Part shown: piece by piece, positions 49,729 through 53,999 of the stretch
Layout: every line of letters starts with the position of its first letter
How positions within the stretch are numbered: the stretch's first letter is position 1
NCBI GenBank assembly: GCA_035634255.1
Contig: DASQDI010000002.1
Span: forward strand, 1-53,999
DNA from: DATLMR01 sp035634255
Lineage (GTDB): Bacteria > Acidobacteriota > Blastocatellia > UBA7656
Length of the DNA: 53,999 bases
Direction of reading: 5' to 3'
Notes under the pieces: model-generated
Told to the model about the DNA's origin: nothing
Database searches by the model: none
The model's input: the letters and a program-made list of their open reading frames with translations, nothing else
Program-made: the position numbers and the translations under genes

Positions 49729-51165
49729 ATGGGCACAGATGCTATAAAGTTTTTTTGCGACAGGTATGGCCTGACTCTGGGTGACATAGACCGGCTCGTC
49801 GCGACCGCGCTCGCGAGGGGGGGCGATTACGCCGACCTCTACTTCGAATACCGGGTCTCGAACAGCGTCAGCTACGAAGAGCAGATCGTGAAGTCCGCCT
49901 CCAAGTCGACCACGCAGGGCGTGGGCGTCCGCGTGATCACGGGCGACAAGACGGGCTACGCCTACACGGACGAGATATCTTTCGAGGCGATAAGGAAGGC
50001 CGCGGAGACCGCGAGCCACATCGCGCGCTCGGGCGGCGACATGAAGACCGTCGGGGTCAACGTCACCCCCAAGGCGCATGACCTATACAGGGTCGAGGTC
50101 CCGCTCTCGATAGTCGAGCTGGACCGGAAGATCGAGCTGATCAAGCAGGGGGACACGGCCGCGCGCAAGGTTGACCCCCGCATACGCGAGGTGCAGTCGT
50201 CCATCGCCGACGAGTTGAAGTACGTGATGATCGCTTCGAGCGATGGGAGGATCGTCGGGGACGTGCAGCCTCTCACGCGGTTCAACATCTCCTGCATCGC
50301 GGACGACGACGGCAACCGGCAGGTGGGCCGGTCCGGGGGCGGGGGCCGCGTCGGGGTCGAGTTCTTCGAGCGCGATCTGACCCCCGAGCACTTCGGGCTG
50401 GACGCCGCGCGGCAGGCGATCATCCAGCTCGAAGCGGTAGACGCGCCCGCCGGGAAGATGGAAGTCGTGCTCGGCCCCGGGTGGCCGGGCATCCTGCTAC
50501 ATGAGGCGGTCGGGCACGGGCTGGAAGCCGACTTCAACAGGAAAGAGACCTCGGCATTCTCGGGCCTGATAGGGCGGAGGGTCGCGTCGGAGCTTTGCAC
50601 GGTCGTCGACGACGGCACGATCCCCAACCGCCGCGGCTCGCTCAACGTGGACGACGAAGGCGAGGCGACGGGGCGCACGGTGCTGATCGAGAACGGCATC
50701 CTGCGCGGGTACCTGAGCGACTACCTTAATTCGGGCCTGATGAAGTCCCGGCGGACGGGCAACGGCCGGAGGCAGAGCTACAAGCACATCCCGATCCCGA
50801 GGATGACCAACACCTTCATGCTGTCCGGGGCCGATTCGAAGGAAGACATAATAAGGTCCGTGAAGCGGGGGCTCTACGCCGTGCAGTTCGGAGGGGGGCA
50901 GGTCGACATCACCAGCGGCGAGTTCGCCTTCTCGGCCTCGGAAGCCTACCTGATCGAGGACGGGAAGATCACGGCCCCGGTGAAGGGGGCGACCCTGCGG
51001 GGCAACGGGCCGGAATCTCTGAAGCAGGTGACCGCCGTGGGCAACGACCTGGAACTGGACCAGGGGGTCGGGGTCTGCGGCAAGGACGGCCAGAGCATTC
51101 CCGTGGGCGTGGGCCTGCCGACGATCAAGATCAGCGAGATGACCGTGGGCGGGACTCGGGGCTAG
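49729..51165 (+). CDS. tldD: TldD metalloprotease subunit
   Basis: 478 residues from the ATG at 49729, which has AAAGGA just upstream; an in-frame GTG at 49657 overlaps the ubiE stop. TldD/TldE form a periplasm-independent, cytoplasmic heterodimer that degrades or trims unfolded peptides. The catalytic site is HEAVGHGLEADF (His258, Glu259, His263; HExxxH). GPGWPGILLHEA precedes it, and GGGQVDITSGEFAFSASEAYLIEDG is near the end. It is known to process microcin B17 and the antitoxin CcdA. The tldE gene follows after 73 bp. A lone tldD/tldE pair is a usual housekeeping arrangement. Confidence 0.95.
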   Translation: MGTDAIKFFCDRYGLTLGDIDRLVATALARGGDYADLYFEYRVSNSVSYEEQIVKSASKSTTQGVGVRVITGDKTGYAYTDEISFEAIRKAAETASHIARSGGDMKTVGVNVTPKAHDLYRVEVPLSIVELDRKIELIKQGDTAARKVDPRIREVQSSIADELKYVMIASSDGRIVGDVQPLTRFNISCIADDDGNRQVGRSGGGGRVGVEFFERDLTPEHFGLDAARQAIIQLEAVDAPAGKMEVVLGPGWPGILLHEAVGHGLEADFNRKETSAFSGLIGRRVASELCTVVDDGTIPNRRGSLNVDDEGEATGRTVLIENGILRGYLSDYLNSGLMKSRRTGNGRRQSYKHIPIPRMTNTFMLSGADSKEDIIRSVKRGLYAVQFGGGQVDITSGEFAFSASEAYLIEDGKITAPVKGATLRGNGPESLKQVTAVGNDLELDQGVGVCGKDGQSIPVGVGLPTIKISEMTVGGTRG

Positions 51166-51238
51166 CCCCGCGCCTGCCGTCGCCGTCCGGCCGTATTGCC
51201 GGGGGCGGAAAATAATTTTCGAGCTCTTCAAAGGCTGA

Positions 51239-52588
51239 ATGGATAGAGACTTCTCAGAGGAACAGGCGCTCGGCGTCGTCAACGAGGCGGTCAGGCGCGG
51301 GGCAAGCGCCGCGGAATTAATCTTCAGGCAACGGACCGAACTCTCGGTCGGGGTGAGGTTGGGGGAGGTCGAGACTCTCAAGGAATCGACTGACAAGGGG
51401 CTCGGGCTCCGCGTGCTCATCGACGGCAGGCAGGCCTCGATCTCCGGCTCGGACCTCGCCCCGGACGCAGTCTCCTCGCTCATCGATCAGACGATTGAGC
51501 TCGCCCGCGCCACGTCCCCCGACGACAGCTCGGGGCTCCCTGAAGTCGGGGAGTTCGCCTCGCCCATCGAAGACCTGGACCTCTACGACGAAGAGATCGA
51601 GGGCCTCTCGCCCGAATTCCAGATAGACATGGCCCTGAGGGCCGAGCGCGCGGCCAAAGAGTACAGCCCTCTGATCATCAATTTCGACGGGGGCAGCTTC
51701 GACTCCACCCGCGGCACGATGATCCTGGCGAACTCGCTCGGCTTCGTAGGCTCGTACAGGGGCACCTCCTGCTCGGTGTCAATCGTCCCGGTCGCGGCCG
51801 AGGGCGGGAGGATGCAGAGGGACTACTGGTACGACGTGCGGCGCAAGCTGAGCGAGCTGGAGAGCCCGGAAAAGATCGGGGAGGTCGCCGCCCGGAGGAC
51901 CCTGCGGAAGCTCGGGGGGCGGCCCGTCCCCACCCAGAACGTGCCGGTGGTCTTCGAGCCAAACATCGCGCGCGAGTTGCTCGGGGACCTTTTTCAGGCG
52001 GTCTCGGGCGAGTCGATCTTCAGGAAGTCGAGCTTCCTCGTCGGGCGGATGGGCGAGCGGGTCGCGTCGCCGAACCTCACGGTCGTCGACGACGGCACGA
52101 TCCGGGGCGCGCTCGGGTCGAGGCCCTTCGACGGGGAGGGGCTGAAGACGCGCAAGACCGTCGTGATCAACGAAGGGGTTCTGGAGAGCTACCTTTTAAA
52201 CACTTACACGGGGCGGAAGCTGGGGATGAAGTCGACCGGGAATGCGTCGAAGGGGCTGGTCGGCGTCCCGAGCGTCGAGATGGGCAACATGTACATCGAG
52301 CCCGGCCCCCACACGCAGCAGGAGATCATCGGCTCCCTGAGCAGGGGTTTCTACATCACGGAGCTGATAGGGTTCGGGGTGAACATCGTCACGGGCGATT
52401 ATTCGCGCTCGGCCTCCGGCATCTGGATCGAGAACGGGGAGATGACGTTCGCGGTTCAGGGGGTCACAATCGCGGGCAACCTCAAGGAGATGTTCAATTC
52501 TATCGAGATGATCGGCAACGACCTCGAATTTCGAGGGAGCGTCGTGTCGCCCACTCTGCTCATCGGGCGGATGACCATCGGGGCATAA
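51239..52588 (+). CDS. pmbA: TldE/PmbA subunit
   Basis: 449 residues, the normal TldE length. It is the non-catalytic partner of TldD; the HExxxH helix is absent, as expected. Family marks: ELSVGVRLGEVETLKES, VVDDGTIRGALGSRPFDGEG, LNTYTGRKLGMKSTGNA, and SASGIWIENGEMTFAVQGVTIAGNL. AAAGG lies four bases before the ATG. It directly follows tldD, as in many bacteria, and 18 bp later comes a short membrane protein that may be in the same transcript. Confidence 0.93.
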   Translation: MDRDFSEEQALGVVNEAVRRGASAAELIFRQRTELSVGVRLGEVETLKESTDKGLGLRVLIDGRQASISGSDLAPDAVSSLIDQTIELARATSPDDSSGLPEVGEFASPIEDLDLYDEEIEGLSPEFQIDMALRAERAAKEYSPLIINFDGGSFDSTRGTMILANSLGFVGSYRGTSCSVSIVPVAAEGGRMQRDYWYDVRRKLSELESPEKIGEVAARRTLRKLGGRPVPTQNVPVVFEPNIARELLGDLFQAVSGESIFRKSSFLVGRMGERVASPNLTVVDDGTIRGALGSRPFDGEGLKTRKTVVINEGVLESYLLNTYTGRKLGMKSTGNASKGLVGVPSVEMGNMYIEPGPHTQQEIIGSLSRGFYITELIGFGVNIVTGDYSRSASGIWIENGEMTFAVQGVTIAGNLKEMFNSIEMIGNDLEFRGSVVSPTLLIGRMTIGA

Positions 52589-52606
52589 GATCGACCTGAG
52601 GGAAGT

Positions 52607-53092
52607 ATGTTCGAGCAACCTGCCGGAAAAGTTGAGAAGGACCGCTCCCGTTTAATCATGATCGTGAGCGCGATTGCGGTGGTTTCAGTCATCGGCCTGA
52701 TAGTCCTGGTCGGGGCCCTGGGGCGGAAGGAGCCCGAGAGGGCTCAGATGTCCGGCCCCGGCTCGGCCGACTACGACTCGTACGCGCCTTACTTGGCGAT
52801 CACCGATTTCGAGAAGTGGGAGGGCGAGCGGGTCAACTCAAGGTACGGGCGGTTAACGGCGCGCGTAAGGAACACGGGGGACAAGGTCGTGACGGGCCTC
52901 CAGGTGCGCGGGACCGCGATTGGGCTCAACGACGAAGTCCTGAGGCAGAGGACCCTGACCGTGATCCCCGGACAGAGGAGGGTGCTCGACCCGAACGGGG
53001 TGGCGGAGATAGACCTCTTCATCGAGCCGATCCCCGACCCGACTCAGGTGAAGGACATGACGCTCGAGATCACCGGCCTGAAATTGCAGTGA
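52607..53092 (+). CDS. Membrane-anchored protein with FxLYD-like beta domain
   Basis: 161 residues. One N-terminal membrane helix (about 17-38, LIMIVSAIAVVSVIGLIVLVGAL) is followed by a ~120-residue beta-rich domain: YLAITDFEKWEGERVNSRYG, LTARVRNTGDKVVTGLQVRGTAIG, VIPGQRRVLDPNGVAEIDLFIE. The N-T-G-D-K-V-V-T core (strand with shared backbone change) is the usual mark of FxLYD/DUF2393-type domains of extracytoplasmic proteins. Function unknown. A GAGGGAAG site precedes the ATG. It follows tldE by 18 bp and converges on lolA with an 18-bp gap. Confidence 0.78.
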   Translation: MFEQPAGKVEKDRSRLIMIVSAIAVVSVIGLIVLVGALGRKEPERAQMSGPGSADYDSYAPYLAITDFEKWEGERVNSRYGRLTARVRNTGDKVVTGLQVRGTAIGLNDEVLRQRTLTVIPGQRRVLDPNGVAEIDLFIEPIPDPTQVKDMTLEITGLKLQ

Positions 53093-53110
53093 CCGGCCGA
53101 AGGGCGGGCC

Positions 53111-53875
53111 TCACTGCTGTCTGAGCGAGACCCCCGGCGGCGGCGTGAACTGGAAGCTCGCGTCGGGCGCGATGAAATTCTCCTTTACGTTGGAGAGCAC
53201 GAAGTCCATCCTCGACCCGCTCCGCTCGAAGATCACCATCCGCTTCACCTCGAAGGTCGAAGGGTTGACCTCGACGAGCAGCTTGCTGAACTCTTCGGGC
53301 GCGCGCTTCGGCACGAGCCGCAGGACCCTGTTGCCCGGCCCGACGGCGCGCTCGTTCGACAGCAGCTCTATCTTTGAGAAATCCCTCCTGAGGTCCCCGC
53401 GCCCCAGAAGAAAGAGGAAGGGGATCTGGGGGTCGACCGAAGCCTTCACGGAAGACCGGGTGGCGTGCCGGTCCCCGTCCACGTAGAAGTAGATGTTCCG
53501 TCCGTCGGAGATGAATAGCTTCCGCGAAGGCGAGGAGTATTCCCACCGCGCCTTGCCGGGCCGTTTCAGGATCAGCTGGCCGGACTCTCTGACCGACCGC
53601 CCGTCGCTCCCGTTATAGACCTGCGCGAAGTCGGCCGAAAGGCCGCGCATGCGGGAGTACTTGCGTTGCAGCCCGTCGATTATGGCGACGAGGTCGTCCT
53701 GCGGGGGGGCGCTCTGAGCCCCGGCAGGGAAGGGCCGCCCCGGCGAGGCCGGCGCCGTTAACGAGGCCGCGAGGGTCAGGGCCGCGATAAGGCCGTTAAA
53801 GCCGATTTTTCTAACAAGAGATTCCGCCCCCGAGCGGGCCGGTTTATGAGTCGGTGCGAGTCGAAACCTGTTCAA
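53111..53875 (-). CDS. lolA: Outer-membrane lipoprotein carrier protein (LolA family)
   Basis: 254 residues from a TTG start; AAGGGG lies about 8 bases upstream. A signal peptide (about 25-53, LIAALTLAASLTAPASPG) leads to the LolA half-barrel: GLSADFAQVYNG, SGQLILKRPGKARWEYSSP, KLFISDGRNIYFYV, PFLFLLGRGDLRRDF, and LLVEVNPSTFEVKRMVIFE. LolA ferries lipoproteins from the inner membrane to the outer membrane. Several predicted lipoproteins lie in this window. It follows the ABC ATPase gene by 20 bp, but the ATPase is not necessarily LolD: its visible end is too short to say. Confidence 0.9.
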   Translation of the reverse strand: MNRFRLAPTHKPARSGAESLVRKIGFNGLIAALTLAASLTAPASPGRPFPAGAQSAPPQDDLVAIIDGLQRKYSRMRGLSADFAQVYNGSDGRSVRESGQLILKRPGKARWEYSSPSRKLFISDGRNIYFYVDGDRHATRSSVKASVDPQIPFLFLLGRGDLRRDFSKIELLSNERAVGPGNRVLRLVPKRAPEEFSKLLVEVNPSTFEVKRMVIFERSGSRMDFVLSNVKENFIAPDASFQFTPPPGVSLRQQ

Positions 53876-53895
53876 CCTTTGTTCCCCTTGATTCT

Positions 53896-53999
53896 CTACT
53901 CGGCCCCGGAGAACAGGTCCTCCAGGGATTTCCTCTTCGGGTTGACGGAGACGAGCCTGCCGCGGCAGCTCCGGATCAGCTCGATGGCCTCCTCGATCC
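53896..53999 (-). CDS. C-terminal end of an ABC-type ATPase (partial)
   Basis: Only the last 33 codons are visible; the gene continues past the right edge. They read EEAIELIRSCRGRLVSVNPK, then RKSLEDLFSGAE and stop. This is the usual C-terminal end of ABC transporter ATP-binding subunits of the multidrug/natronA class (SLEDLF). It directly precedes lolA on the minus strand, 20 bp away, so the two are probably co-transcribed. Identity beyond ABC ATPase cannot be given. Confidence 0.7.
   Translation of the reverse strand, partial: IEEAIELIRSCRGRLVSVNPKRKSLEDLFSGAE

Noticed and set aside
1..53999. tRNA, rRNA, CRISPR array, insertion sequence or prophage
   Set aside because: I looked through the intergenic regions for T-loop-like motifs, repeat-spacer patterns, transposase and integrase motifs and found none.

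Overview
The window is high-GC bacterial DNA, densely packed, with many GTG/TTG starts and good GGAGG-type ribosome binding sites. Gene content (VWFA-related secreted protein, TldD/TldE, class A PBP of the PBP1b type, di-haem peroxidase, acyl-CoA carboxylase, MenG/UbiE, FhaA-RodA-PBP block, NtrC-type regulation, LolA) points to a heterotrophic Gram-negative, most like Acidobacteriota (possibly Blastocatellia). That placement is inferred from content only. I see no phage, transposase, plasmid, CRISPR, tRNA or rRNA gene.

Layout. 1-6.1 kb: the end of a large secreted beta-helix/PKD protein, a type-5 uracil-DNA glycosylase, an alpha/beta hydrolase with a 12-G tract, and a YdeP-like molybdopterin oxidoreductase. 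6.2-12.5 kb: an aromatic amino-acid run, trpG-trpC-trpF-trpB-trpA, an AAC(6')-like acetyltransferase, an AroQ chorismate mutase, and a DAHP-synthase homologue that keeps the fold but has lost nearly all catalytic and metal-binding residues; trpE and trpD are absent. 12.5-16.5 kb: a PPP-family phosphatase, a lipoprotein, a thiolase, a small orphan protein, and a periplasmic LolA-like protein. 16.7-20.2 kb: a three-gene operon of amide-bond-forming ligases (ATP-grasp, circularly permuted ATP-grasp, GCS2/YbdK) that probably makes an unknown small peptide or amide; this is the best candidate for an undescribed pathway. 20.4-26.1 kb: a DUF4956 membrane protein, a PBP1b-like bifunctional PBP, and a secreted M48 metalloprotease.

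26.2-31.3 kb: a lipoprotein, a di-haem cytochrome c peroxidase and a carboxyltransferase subunit on the minus strand, then an intergenic element with GC-rich inverted CAGGGG-type repeats and a VWFA-domain protein. 31.5-35.8 kb: a cell-elongation block on the minus strand, fhaA-like, PBP2-like, then RodA/FtsW. 35.9-38.6 kb: a COG3375-type GNAT, an N-succinylamino acid racemase/MenC and FabG, with a leaderless-type promoter in front of the first. 38.7-46.5 kb: a vanadium-type haloperoxidase behind a 490-bp structured intergenic region, an HtrA protease with a sigma-54-like promoter, and upstream of it a translationally coupled hybrid kinase / NtrC-family regulator pair. The regulator, the promoter type and the protease suggest one envelope-stress circuit. 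46.7-54 kb: a zinc-ribbon membrane protein, a catalytically degenerate M16 protein, MenG/UbiE, TldD, TldE, a membrane-anchored protein, LolA and the tail of an ABC ATPase.

Terminator hairpins separate most of the transcription units that have room for one. All functional statements come from reading motifs by eye; no database search was run.
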